Shown here: in pieces, positions 15,983 to 24,272 of the stretch
How positions within the stretch are numbered: position 1 is the stretch's first letter
Layout of the letters: each line of letters starts with the position of its first letter
From: DASZJY01 sp036260255
Lineage (GTDB): Bacteria; Actinomycetota; Acidimicrobiia; Acidimicrobiales; AC-14
Assembly (NCBI GenBank): GCA_036260255.1
Contig: DATAAF010000084.1
Span: 1 to 64,000 of the forward strand
Direction of reading: 5' to 3'
DNA: 64,000 nucleotides
Translations under genes and position numbers: made by a program
Notes under the pieces: model-generated
Databases searched by the model: none
Seen by the model: the letters and a program-made list of their open reading frames with translations, nothing else
Told to the model about the DNA's origin: nothing

Positions 15983-17068
15983 GTGGTGGACGTCTTCGAC
16001 CGGATCGGCGGGGACGAGTACGAGCAGGTGGTCTACTGCCATGATCGGTCCACCGGGCTCCGGGCGATCATCGCCATCCACTCGACTCGCCTCGGACCGG
16101 CCCTCGGCGGCACCCGCTTCCACCCGTACGCCAGCGAGGACGCCGCCCTCACCGACGTCCTGCGCCTGGCCCGGGGGATGACCTACAAGGCGGCCGCCGC
16201 CGGGCTCGACCTCGGGGGCGGCAAGGCGGTGATCATCGGCGACCCCTACGTCGACAAGAGCGAGGCGATGCTCCGGGCTTACGCCCGCTACGTCGACGGC
16301 CTCGGCGGGCGGTACGTCACCGCCGAGGACGTCGGGACGACCCAGGCCGACATGGACCTCATCCGGCGGGAGACCCGGTTCGTCACCGGCTCGAGCGAGG
16401 AGCTCGGGGGCTCGGGGGACCCGTCGGCGGCCACCGCCTACGGGGTGCTGTGGGGCATGAAGGCGGTGGCCCGCCACCTCTGGGGCGACACCTCGCTGGC
16501 CGGCCGCCACGTCGTGATCTCGGGCGTCGGCAAGGTCGGAAGCATCCTGGCCCGCCATCTCGTCGAGGAACAGGCCCGGGTGAGCGTGGCCGACGTCGAC
16601 CCCGACAGGGTGGCCGAGGCGGTCGCCGCCCTCGCGGTCGAGGCGGTGGCGGCGGAGACGGCGCACCGCACGCCGTGCGACATCTACTCGCCCTGCGCCC
16701 TGGGCGCCGTCCTCAACGCCTCGACGATCCCCGAGCTGCGGTGCGCGGCGGTGGTCGGCGCCGCCAACAACCAGCTGGCCGACACCGGCAGCGCCAAGCT
16801 GCTCGACGACGCCGGCATCCTCTACGCGCCCGACTACGTGGTCAACGCCGGTGGCGTCATCAACATCGCCGAGGAGCTGGCGCCCACCGGCTACCACCGC
16901 GACCGGGCGCGGGCCGCCGTGCAGCGGATCTTCGACACCACCACCGCCCTGCTCGCCCGGGCCGTCGCCGACGGCGCGTCCACCGCCGAGGCGGCGGACC
17001 GGCTGGCCGTGCAGCGGGTCGAGGAACTGGGCCGGGTGCGCCAGATCCGCACCTCCTCCACGAGGTAG
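15983..17068 (+). CDS. Leucine/valine dehydrogenase (Glu/Leu/Phe/Val dehydrogenase family)
   Basis: A 361-residue NAD-dependent amino-acid dehydrogenase that deaminates branched-chain amino acids to 2-oxoacids. Substrate-domain motifs are GPALGGTRFHPY and LARGMTYKAAAAGLDLGGGKAVI, with the catalytic Lys in GGGKAV. The Rossmann domain has VVISGVGKVGSILARHLVEE. The length fits leucine/valine dehydrogenases better than the longer glutamate dehydrogenases. It lies just upstream of a fused branched-chain-type E1, which would use its product. Confidence 0.9.
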   Translation: MVDVFDRIGGDEYEQVVYCHDRSTGLRAIIAIHSTRLGPALGGTRFHPYASEDAALTDVLRLARGMTYKAAAAGLDLGGGKAVIIGDPYVDKSEAMLRAYARYVDGLGGRYVTAEDVGTTQADMDLIRRETRFVTGSSEELGGSGDPSAATAYGVLWGMKAVARHLWGDTSLAGRHVVISGVGKVGSILARHLVEEQARVSVADVDPDRVAEAVAALAVEAVAAETAHRTPCDIYSPCALGAVLNASTIPELRCAAVVGAANNQLADTGSAKLLDDAGILYAPDYVVNAGGVINIAEELAPTGYHRDRARAAVQRIFDTTTALLARAVADGASTAEAADRLAVQRVEELGRVRQIRTSSTR

Positions 17069-17073
17069 GCGCC

Positions 17074-19167
17074 GTGGCCAGAGTCATGCCCGAGCAGGAG
17101 CTGCTGGCCAGCCCCCATGCCGACCGCCACAGCGGCCTGGGACTGGCGGCCGACGACCTGCGTCGCATGTACCGCACGACCGTGCTGGCGCGGGTGCTCG
17201 ACCAGAAGCTGTGGACCCTGGCGCGCGCCGGCACCGTTCCCTTCGTGATCCCCGGGCAAGGCCAGGAGGCGGCCCAGGTGGGGTCGGCGTGGGCCCTGCG
17301 GGCCGGCCACGACGTGGTGCTGCCCTACTACCGCGACGTCGGTGTCGTCCTCACCTTGGGCATGACGCCGTACGAGGTGCTGCTCAACGTGTTCGCCCGG
17401 CCCGAGGACCCCAACTCGGGCGGACGGCAGATGCCGTACCACTGGGGGTGCCGGCGGCTGAACATCATCACCGGGTCGTCGCCCATCGGCACCCAGCTGC
17501 CGCACGCCGCCGGGCTGGCGACGGCGGCGCAGATCCAGGGCGACGACCGGGTGACGGTGTGCTACTTCGGCGAGGCCACGACGTCGAAGGGGGACTTCCA
17601 CGAGGCCCTGAACTTCGCCGGCATCCACGACCTGCCCATCGTCTTCCTCTGCGAGAACAACCTGTACGCCATCTCGGTGCCCATGGGCCTGCAGACGGCC
17701 GCCGCCGACGTGGCCGACTACGCCGGGAGCTACGGGTTCCCGGGCGTGGTCGTCGACGGCAACGACGCGCTGGACGTCTACGCGGCCACGCAGGACGCCG
17801 TGCGGCGGGCGCGCGAGGGCGGCGGCCCCACGCTCGTCGAGTGCAAGACGTACCGGCTGCTGCCGCACACCTCCGACGACAACGACCGGGCCTACCGCTC
17901 GGCCGAGGAGGTCGAGGCGTGGCGGAAGAAGGACCCGCTGCCGCGGATGCGCGAGTACCTGCTCGCCCAGGGTGTGCTCTCGGAAGACGAGGAGGCACGC
18001 CTGCAGGAGGACGTCCGGGCCGAGGTCGAGGAGGCGGCCGACCGGGCCGAAGCGACCGCCGAGGCGCGGCCGGAGATGGCGTTCCGCCACGTGTACGCCA
18101 ATTTGTTGCGGCCGATCCCGCGCGCCCCGGCATCGGCGACACCCGACGTGCGCCCGCCCCCGCCGGCGCCGCAGCCGAGCGAGGGCGTCGAGCGCAGCGT
18201 GCTGGAGACGGTGCGCCACACGCTGCACGAGCTCATGGGCCGGTACGACGAGGTCGTCGTGCTCGGTGAGGACGTCGGCCTCCTCGGTGGGGTGTTCCGG
18301 GCCACCGAGGGGCTCCAGCGGCAGTACGGCCCCTCCCGGGTCATCGACACGCCGCTGGCCGAGTCGTCCATCGTGGGGATCGGCGTGGGGCTGGCGCTGG
18401 CCGGGCTGTGGCCGGTGGCCGAGATCCAGTTCGCCGACTTCCTCCACTCCGCCTTCGACCAGCTGGTGAGCGAGGCGGCCAAGATCCACTACCGCTCGGC
18501 CGGCGACTTCACCGTGCCGTTGGTCGTCCGGGCGCCCTGGGGCGGGGGGACCCACCGGGCCATCTACCACTCCCAGGCGGTCGAGGCCTTCTACGCCCAC
18601 GTCGCCGGGCTCAAGGTCGTCGCCCCGTCGACCCCGGCCGACGTGGCCGGCCTCTTGCGCTCGGCGGTTGAGGACCCCGACCCCGTGCTGTTCCTCGAGC
18701 ACAAGAAGACCTACCGGCGCATCAAGGGGCCGGTGCCGGAGGGCGAGTGGCGCGTGCCCATCGGCGTGGCCGACGTGGCCCGGCCGGGGGACGACCTCAC
18801 GATCGTGACCTACGGCCTCCACCGCCACCACTGCCTGGCGGCGGCCGAGACCCTGGCCGAGGAGGACTACTCGGTGGAGGTCATCGACTTGCGCACCATC
18901 TCGCCCCTCGACCGGGAGACGGTGCTGCGCTCGGTCACCCGCACCGGGCGGCTGCTCGTGGTCCACGAGGACAACGTGAGCTTCGGGGTGGGCGCCGAGG
19001 TGTCGGCGTTCGTGGTCGAGGAGGCGTTCTACGACCTGGACGCCCCGGTACGGCGCCTGGCCATGGCCGACGTCCCCGCCATGCCCTACGCCGTCCCCAT
19101 GGAGAAGGCGGTCCTCATCGGGCCCGAGAAGGTCGTCGACGCGGCCCGCGCGTTGATGGACGAGTAG
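17074..19167 (+). CDS. Fused alpha-beta E1 of a 2-oxoacid (branched-chain type) dehydrogenase
   Basis: A 697-residue fusion. Residues 1 to about 345 are the thiamine-diphosphate E1 alpha part (IPGQGQEAAQVG, LPYYRDVGVVLTLGM, then GEATTSKGDFHEALNFAG). A Pro-rich linker (about 350-375) leads to the transketolase-like E1 beta part (VVLGEDVGLLGGVFRATEGL, DTPLAESSIVGIGVGLAL, APWGGGTHRA). It decarboxylates branched-chain 2-oxoacids and passes the acyl group to an E2. The two halves are usually separate genes. No E2 or E3 gene is in the window. The GTG at 17074 is 5 nt after the dehydrogenase stop. Confidence 0.9.
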   Translation: MARVMPEQELLASPHADRHSGLGLAADDLRRMYRTTVLARVLDQKLWTLARAGTVPFVIPGQGQEAAQVGSAWALRAGHDVVLPYYRDVGVVLTLGMTPYEVLLNVFARPEDPNSGGRQMPYHWGCRRLNIITGSSPIGTQLPHAAGLATAAQIQGDDRVTVCYFGEATTSKGDFHEALNFAGIHDLPIVFLCENNLYAISVPMGLQTAAADVADYAGSYGFPGVVVDGNDALDVYAATQDAVRRAREGGGPTLVECKTYRLLPHTSDDNDRAYRSAEEVEAWRKKDPLPRMREYLLAQGVLSEDEEARLQEDVRAEVEEAADRAEATAEARPEMAFRHVYANLLRPIPRAPASATPDVRPPPPAPQPSEGVERSVLETVRHTLHELMGRYDEVVVLGEDVGLLGGVFRATEGLQRQYGPSRVIDTPLAESSIVGIGVGLALAGLWPVAEIQFADFLHSAFDQLVSEAAKIHYRSAGDFTVPLVVRAPWGGGTHRAIYHSQAVEAFYAHVAGLKVVAPSTPADVAGLLRSAVEDPDPVLFLEHKKTYRRIKGPVPEGEWRVPIGVADVARPGDDLTIVTYGLHRHHCLAAAETLAEEDYSVEVIDLRTISPLDRETVLRSVTRTGRLLVVHEDNVSFGVGAEVSAFVVEEAFYDLDAPVRRLAMADVPAMPYAVPMEKAVLIGPEKVVDAARALMDE

Positions 19168-19327
19168 CCGGTCGTCGGCTCCAGGCGGCCGTCGCCGTCG
19201 CCGCCGTCCCCAGTCGATGTAACTACCCCGACGGGCGCGCTGGGAGCGGACTGTTCGGAGAAGTGGTCCGTGGCGAGCCGATTCCCGGAGCAGCTCCGTC
19301 GGGGCGCCGGGCCTCGCGACCGGTGGG

Positions 19328-19333
19328 TACGCT
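19328..19333 (+). promoter_or_regulatory. Possible leaderless -10 hexamer (F420-type reductase)
   Basis: TACGCT lies 8 nt before a GTG at 19342, which would be an alternative upstream start for the next gene. Confidence 0.45.
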
Positions 19334-19365
19334 GCCGGGGGGTGGCGCGGATGCAGGGGGTCGCC

Positions 19366-20013
19366 ATGCGAGTCGGCATCCTGGGGACGGGGGACGTGGG
19401 GCGGGCGCTGGGGACCGGCTTCGTGGGCCTGGGCCACGAGGTCCGCATGGGCTCGCGGGACGCCGCCAACCAGCGGGCCACCGAATGGGCGGCCGGCGCC
19501 GGCGAGCTGGCGTCGACGGGGACGTTCGCCGACGCCGCCGCCTTCGCCGACGTGGCCGCGCTCGCCACCGCGTGGAGCGGCACCGAGAACGCCCTGCAGC
19601 TGGCCGGGCCCGACAACCTGGCGGGCAAGGTGGTCATCGACGCCACCAACCCCCTGGCGGTCGGCGCCCCCGGCAGCCCCCCGGGCCTCGCCCTCGGCCA
19701 CACCGACTCCGGAGGGGAGCAGGTGCAGCGGTGGCTTCCCGACGCCCGGGTGGTCAAGGCGTTCAACATCGTCGGCAACGCCCACATGGTGAACCCCGAC
19801 TTCCCCGACGGGCCGCCGACGATGTTCATCTGCGGGAACGACGACGACGCCAAGGCCATCGTCGCCGAGATCCTCACCGCCTTCGGCTGGCCGTCGATCG
19901 ACATCGGCGGCATGGAAGGAGCCCGGCTGCTCGAGCCCATGTGCATCCTGTGGGTGATCTGCGGGTTCCGGAGCGGCAGCTGGGACAACGCCTTCAAGCT
20001 CCTGCGCAAGTAG
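19366..20013 (+). CDS. NADPH-dependent F420 reductase-like protein
   Basis: A 215-residue Rossmann protein starting MRVGILGTGDVGRALGTGF, with SRD after the second strand suggesting NADP(H). The later VVKAFNIVGNAHMVNPDFP is characteristic of the F420:NADP oxidoreductase family (NADP_oxidoreductase_coq). Members exchange hydride between NADPH and coenzyme F420. The ATG at 19366 follows GGGGG by about 6 nt; GTG at 19342 is an alternative if the gene is leaderless. Confidence 0.82.
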   Translation: MRVGILGTGDVGRALGTGFVGLGHEVRMGSRDAANQRATEWAAGAGELASTGTFADAAAFADVAALATAWSGTENALQLAGPDNLAGKVVIDATNPLAVGAPGSPPGLALGHTDSGGEQVQRWLPDARVVKAFNIVGNAHMVNPDFPDGPPTMFICGNDDDAKAIVAEILTAFGWPSIDIGGMEGARLLEPMCILWVICGFRSGSWDNAFKLLRK

Positions 20014-20056
20014 GTAAATCGCCGCGCCGCGACGCCCGGCGGGGCACCATCTGGCG

Positions 20057-20911
20057 GTGGGCGGCTACCGGGTCGAGCGGACGGAGGACGCCGCTCGGGC
20101 CCGAGACCACGCCGGGCCCTTCCTCCTCGCCCGTCCGGTCGAGCACACCCTCCACCTCGCCATCCTCGAGCAGCGCGCGCTGGGATCGGAGCCGGGCCGG
20201 TACTGGTCGGTCCTCGCCGAGGACGACCGGGTCGTCGGCTTCGCCCTCCTGTCACCCCTCGACTTCTACGCCGCGACGACGGGGATGCCGGCCGCCGCCG
20301 TGCCCACACTCGTCGACGCCATCGCCGCCGAGGTGCCCGCCCTGCCGGGCGTGAACGGCGAGGCGTGCACCGTCGCCGCCTTCGGAGGGCACTGGTCGGA
20401 GCGGGCGGGAACCGCCGTCACGCCCTTGGAAGCCCACCGCCTCTACCGCCTCGACCACCCACCGCCGGCGGTGGGGGCCTCCGGCGCCCTCCGCCGCGCC
20501 ACCGGCGACGACGAGCAGCTGCTCGTCGCCTGGGCGCGGGCGTTCGAGACGGAGATCGGCCTCCCCTACCCCGGCGACATCGCCGAGGCGACGAGGCAGC
20601 GCGTCGCCGCCGGCGGCCTGTGGGTGTGGGACGACGGCGGGCCGGTGTCGGCCGTAGGGCTGACCCCCGCGCTCGCCGGCGTGGCGCGCATCCACTACGT
20701 CTACACGCCTCCGGAGCGCCGGCGCCGGGGGTACGCCGCCGCGTCCGTCGCCGCCGTCTCCGCCCACGCCCTGAGCGCCGGCGCCGACACGTGCGCCCTC
20801 TACGCCCAGCTGAACAACGCCACCTCCAACCGCATCTACCGGGCGCTCGGCTACCGGGCGGCGATGGAGGTGCTGTTCTACGCGTTCGGCTCGCCGACCA
20901 GCCGCACCTGA
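20057..20911 (+). CDS. GNAT family N-acetyltransferase
   Basis: A 284-residue protein. The C-terminal half carries the acetyl-CoA-binding pattern: IHYVYTPPERRRRGYAAASV near residue 220, then CALYAQLNNATSNRIYRALGY. The N-terminal half resembles a degenerate second GNAT domain. The substrate is not predictable. The GTG start has CACCAT 6 nt upstream. Its last 34 nt overlap the convergent purM. Confidence 0.85.
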   Translation: MGGYRVERTEDAARARDHAGPFLLARPVEHTLHLAILEQRALGSEPGRYWSVLAEDDRVVGFALLSPLDFYAATTGMPAAAVPTLVDAIAAEVPALPGVNGEACTVAAFGGHWSERAGTAVTPLEAHRLYRLDHPPPAVGASGALRRATGDDEQLLVAWARAFETEIGLPYPGDIAEATRQRVAAGGLWVWDDGGPVSAVGLTPALAGVARIHYVYTPPERRRRGYAAASVAAVSAHALSAGADTCALYAQLNNATSNRIYRALGYRAAMEVLFYAFGSPTSRT

Positions 20912-21924
20912 CCGTCGCCGGGCACGACCTCGCCGACCTCCACGGACGGCACCCCCGCCCCCCGCAGGGCGTCGTGGGCACCGAAGGCGTCGTCCGCCCG
21001 CACCACCGCGACCATGCCGATGCCCAGGTTGAACGTCCTCGCCATCTCGTCGTCGGCCACCTGCCCGAGCCGGCGGATCTCCTCGAAGATGCGGGGAACC
21101 TCCCAGGTGCCCCGGTGCACCACCACGTCGCACGACGGCGGCAGCACCCGCGCCAGGTTCCCGGGCAGACCCCCGCCGGTGACGTGGGCCAGTGCACCCA
21201 CGTCCACCGCCTCGACCAGCCGAGCGACGGCGGGGGCGTAGATCACCGACGGGCGCAGCAGCTCGTCGGCAAGGCTGTGGCCGGCGCCGTCCCAGGCGGG
21301 GTCGTCGAGCGAACGGCCGGCCACCTCGAGGAGCACCCGCCGGGCCAGCGAGTACCCGTTGCAGCGCAGCCCGGGCGAGGGGAGGCCCAGCACCACGTCG
21401 CCGGGACGCACGTGCTCCCCGGTCACCAGGCGGTCGCGCTCCACGACCCCGACGGCGAACCCGGCCAGGTCGAAGTGCCCCACCTCCATGACGCCCGGGT
21501 GCTCGGCCATCTCGCCACCGATCAGCGCGCACCCCGACCGGCGGCACCCCTCGACCACGCCCACCACGATCTGCTCGACCTGGCGGGGGTCGAGGCGCCC
21601 GACCGCCACGTAGTCGAGGAAGAACAGCGGCTCGGCACCGGTCGTGGCTACGTCGTCGACGCACATGGCGACCAGGTCGAGGCCGATGGTGTCGAACCGT
21701 CCGGTCTTCTGGGCGATGGCGGCCTTGGTGCCCACGCCGTCGGTGGACGAGACGAGCACGGGCTGGCGGTAGCGCGACGGGTCGAAGGCGAACAGGCCGC
21801 CGAACCCGCCCAGGTCGCCCAGCACCTCGGGGCGGAATGTCGAGCGCACCCCCTCCCGGATGCGGGCCACCGCCTCCTCTCCGGCGCCGATGTCGACGCC
21901 GGCGCCGGCGTAGGTCTCACCCAC
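20878..21924 (-). CDS. purM: Phosphoribosylformylglycinamidine cyclo-ligase
   Basis: A 348-residue enzyme that closes FGAM to AIR in purine synthesis. It starts GETYAGAGVDIGAGEEAV; SSTDGVGTKAAIAQ is the family signature, followed by DLVAMCVDDVATTGAEPLFF and HVTGGGLPGNLARVLP. Its start overlaps the purF stop by 8 nt, so the two are coupled. Confidence 0.95.
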   Translation of the reverse strand: MGETYAGAGVDIGAGEEAVARIREGVRSTFRPEVLGDLGGFGGLFAFDPSRYRQPVLVSSTDGVGTKAAIAQKTGRFDTIGLDLVAMCVDDVATTGAEPLFFLDYVAVGRLDPRQVEQIVVGVVEGCRRSGCALIGGEMAEHPGVMEVGHFDLAGFAVGVVERDRLVTGEHVRPGDVVLGLPSPGLRCNGYSLARRVLLEVAGRSLDDPAWDGAGHSLADELLRPSVIYAPAVARLVEAVDVGALAHVTGGGLPGNLARVLPPSCDVVVHRGTWEVPRIFEEIRRLGQVADDEMARTFNLGIGMVAVVRADDAFGAHDALRGAGVPSVEVGEVVPGDGQVRLVGEPNA

Positions 21925-23413
21925 AGGGGTGGGCGGGGTCTACCTCCAGGGCCTCGACTACGAGCGTCTGGGCGTCGGGATGGGGCCGCAGGGCGACGGG
22001 AACCTCGACCGGGTACTTCCCGGTGAGGCAGGCGGTGCAGAAGCCCGAGCCGGCGGCGCCGGTGGCGGCGAGCAGGCGGTCGAGGTCGAGGTAGGCCAGG
22101 GTGTCGCAACCCAGGTATTCCCGTACCTCGGGCACGGTGAGGTCGGCGGCCAAGAGCTCGCCCCGGGTGCCCGTGTCCATCCCGTAGAAGCAGGGCCACC
22201 GGTAGGGCGGCGAGGAGATGCGCAGGTGGACCTCGGCCGCCCCCGCCTCCCGCAGCATCGCCACCATGGCCCGGGTGGTCGTCCCCCGGACGATCGAGTC
22301 GTCGACCACCACCAGGCGCTTGCCGGCGATGTTGTCCCGGATCGGGTTCAGCTTCATGCGCACGCCCTGGCTGCGCTTGTCCTGGCTGGGGACGATGAAC
22401 GTGCGGCCGATGTAGCGGTTCTTGACCAGCCCGTGGCCGAAGGGGATGCCGCTGCGGCGGGCATACCCCTCGGCCGCCGGGATCCCCGACTCCGGCACGG
22501 GCATCACCATGGCCTCTCGGCTGTCGCCGCCGGCGGAGGGTGAGGGCGGCAGTGGGGCCTGCTCGGCCAGCAGCTCCCCCATGCGCTGCCGGGCGCTGTG
22601 AACGGTCTGGCCGTACAGCTTGCTGTCGGGGCGGGCGAAGTAGACGAACTCGAACAGGCAGAGCTTGGGGTCGATGCGCTCGTCGGGGAACGGCTTGAGC
22701 GAGCGGGTGCCGGTGGCGTCGATCACCACCATCTCCCCCGGCTCGACCTCGCGCACGAAGTGGGCGCCGACGATGTCGAGGGCGGTCGTCTCCGACGCCA
22801 CCACCCAGCCGGTGTCGAGGCGCCCCAGCGAGAGGGGCCGGAACCCGTTGGGGTCGCGCACCCCGATCACGTGGCCCTCGTCCATCAGCACGAAGGAGAA
22901 CGCCCCTTGCAGCCGGGGGAGCACCTCGAGCAGGGCCCGCTCGAGGTCCCGCCCGTCGCTGCGAGCCCCGGCCCCTCCGGCGACGATGGCCTCGTGCAGC
23001 AGCTGGGCCACCACCTCGCTGTCACTGCTCATCGTGCCGGGGAGCACCCCTGCCTCGGCGAGCAGCTCGTCCGTGTTGACCAGGTTGCCGTTGTGGCCGA
23101 GCACGAACTGGGCGTCGCCGGTGGCCCGGTAGATGGGCTGGGCGTTCCGCCAGTTGCTGGCCCCGGTGGTCGAGTAACGGGTGTGGCCGACGGCCAGGTG
23201 GCCCTGCAACGGCGCCAGGTTGCGCTCGTTGAAGACGTTGGTGACCAGGCCCATGTCCTTGACGACGGTGATGCTGTCGCCGTCGCTGACCGCCATCCCG
23301 GCCGACTCCTGGCCGCGGTGCTGGAGGGCGTACAGGCCCTTGTAGGTGAGGTGGGCCACCGGCTGCCCGGGGGCGTAGACCCCGAACACGCCGCAGGCCT
23401 CACGCGGCTTCAC
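21917..23413 (-). CDS. purF: Amidophosphoribosyltransferase
   Basis: A 498-residue enzyme that makes phosphoribosylamine from PRPP and glutamine, the first committed purine step. From the GTG at 23413 the protein begins MKPREACGVFGVYAPG; removal of a six-residue propeptide would expose the N-terminal nucleophile Cys7. GHTRYSTTG belongs to the glutaminase half and VVVDDSIVRGTTTRAMV is the PRPP-binding loop. Cys residues suitable for a 4Fe-4S cluster (CLFEF, FCTAC) occur as in the Bacillus-type enzyme. The 156-nt upstream gap holds only a small hairpin (23478-23498). Confidence 0.95.
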   Translation of the reverse strand: MKPREACGVFGVYAPGQPVAHLTYKGLYALQHRGQESAGMAVSDGDSITVVKDMGLVTNVFNERNLAPLQGHLAVGHTRYSTTGASNWRNAQPIYRATGDAQFVLGHNGNLVNTDELLAEAGVLPGTMSSDSEVVAQLLHEAIVAGGAGARSDGRDLERALLEVLPRLQGAFSFVLMDEGHVIGVRDPNGFRPLSLGRLDTGWVVASETTALDIVGAHFVREVEPGEMVVIDATGTRSLKPFPDERIDPKLCLFEFVYFARPDSKLYGQTVHSARQRMGELLAEQAPLPPSPSAGGDSREAMVMPVPESGIPAAEGYARRSGIPFGHGLVKNRYIGRTFIVPSQDKRSQGVRMKLNPIRDNIAGKRLVVVDDSIVRGTTTRAMVAMLREAGAAEVHLRISSPPYRWPCFYGMDTGTRGELLAADLTVPEVREYLGCDTLAYLDLDRLLAATGAAGSGFCTACLTGKYPVEVPVALRPHPDAQTLVVEALEVDPAHPCG

Positions 23414-23569
23414 GGGCCCATTTTCCCACGCCGGCCGCCGCACCCCGGCGACCCCGTGCGAGCTGACGGTGGCGCCCGTCGGAAGGTTTGGATCCGACCT
23501 CTCCACGGCCGCCCCGGGCGTACCCGCGGAGCTTCCCCTCGCCGGGGGGATGCGTCGGCCCGTCCCTGC

Positions 23570-23911
23570 TCAGATCAGATGTCCAGGAGGAAACGGAGGG
23601 ATACGTCCGATCGCAAACATGGGCTCCGGCGGGACGAGCCGAGCCTGGTGGCGAGGCGCCTCAGAGATCGACTTGACGTCTTCGCACTTGGCGTAGCTGA
23701 CGTGATCCAGGCCCGACTCGCCGACGTCGATCTCGACGTGAGATGGAAGGTCGCGACGGGTTGTCGTCAGCGGAACGACGATGACGACGCCGCTCGGCCC
23801 CTGGTTCAGGAGGTCCGGCGAGACGATGACGGCAGGCCGACGCCCAGCCTGCTCATGGCCCACGGGTGTGCCGATATCGATGACCCAGACTTCGCCCCGT
23901 CGGGGCTTCAA
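23570..23911 (-). CDS. MazF/PemK-family toxin (putative mRNA endoribonuclease)
   Basis: A 113-residue protein with the MazF pattern: RRGEVWVIDIG at the start, AGRRPAVIVSPD, VIVVPLTTTRR and SYAKCEDVKSI. MazF toxins cut mRNA when their antitoxin is lost. The start is TTG at 23911, whose TTGA overlaps the stop of the antitoxin in its restored frame, so translation is coupled. It sits between purF and purL on the same strand. The coding region looks intact although the antitoxin is frameshifted. Confidence 0.85.
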   Translation of the reverse strand: MKPRRGEVWVIDIGTPVGHEQAGRRPAVIVSPDLLNQGPSGVVIVVPLTTTRRDLPSHVEIDVGESGLDHVSYAKCEDVKSISEAPRHQARLVPPEPMFAIGRIPPFPPGHLI

Positions 23912-24148
23912 GCCGAGGAATCCCGCAGGCTGCCCTCCTCGGCCTCGCGTTCAGCCTCGGTGTCGGCCCACGACCCCGGCTCGTCCCGCAGTTGGCGGTA
24001 ACGCCCGTTCAACCCCTCGAAGAAGACCTTCCGCTCCAACGCGTCCAGGGGCCTCGTCCAAGAGATCGCTCATCGGCCGGCCGGTGGCCTTCGCGAGTGA
24101 CGCCAGACGACTCCTGGTCCCGTCGCGGACGCGAATCGTCGTGCTCAC
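23908..24148 (-). pseudogene. MazE-type ribbon-helix-helix antitoxin, frameshifted
   Basis: From GTG at 24148 the frame encodes an RHH-like start (STTIRVRDGTRSRLASLAKA, then GRPMSDLLDEA). It then runs into nonsense-like sequence and a stop near 23951. Dropping one base from the G-run at 24048-24051 (GCCCCT to GCCCT on the coding strand) restores LLDEALDALERKVFFEGLN and a typical acidic antitoxin tail of 79 residues in total, ending exactly at the toxin start. The gene is therefore either truly broken or carries a homopolymer sequencing error. Confidence 0.75.
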
Positions 24149-24155
24149 GCCGACC

Positions 24156-24161
24156 AGCGTA
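24156..24161 (-). promoter_or_regulatory. -10 hexamer of a probable leaderless promoter (mazEF)
   Basis: On the minus strand TACGCT is followed by 7 nt and the antitoxin GTG at 24148. It overlaps the palindrome at 24159-24176. Confidence 0.55.
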
Positions 24162-24176
24162 GACAGTATGGTCTAC
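24159..24176. promoter_or_regulatory. Palindromic operator overlapping the mazEF promoter
   Basis: GTAGAC-N6-GTCTAC is a perfect 6-bp inverted repeat covering the -10 element of the toxin-antitoxin pair. RHH antitoxins usually repress their own operon through such palindromes, so this is the likely autoregulatory site. Confidence 0.55.
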
Positions 24177-24272
24177 AGCTCCGCCGGAGGGTCTCCGCTC
24201 TTCGGCGCTCGTGCACCCCCGCCGACGGCGCAAGCGCCGTCCGCAACCGACGCACAACCACCGCCGGTTCGA

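Noticed and set aside
16891..19785. A 964-codon minus-strand frame opposite the E1 gene
   Set aside because: It spans two real plus-strand genes and the gap between them and has the composition of an antisense shadow.
23414..23569. A purine riboswitch or PurR-type site in the purF leader
   Set aside because: Only a 6-bp hairpin (23478-23498) is visible; no conserved purine-riboswitch core or recognisable palindrome was found.
24048..24051. Programmed ribosomal frameshifting in the antitoxin
   Set aside because: The site (GCC CCT on the coding strand) is not a known slippery heptamer and no stimulatory structure is evident; an indel is simpler.
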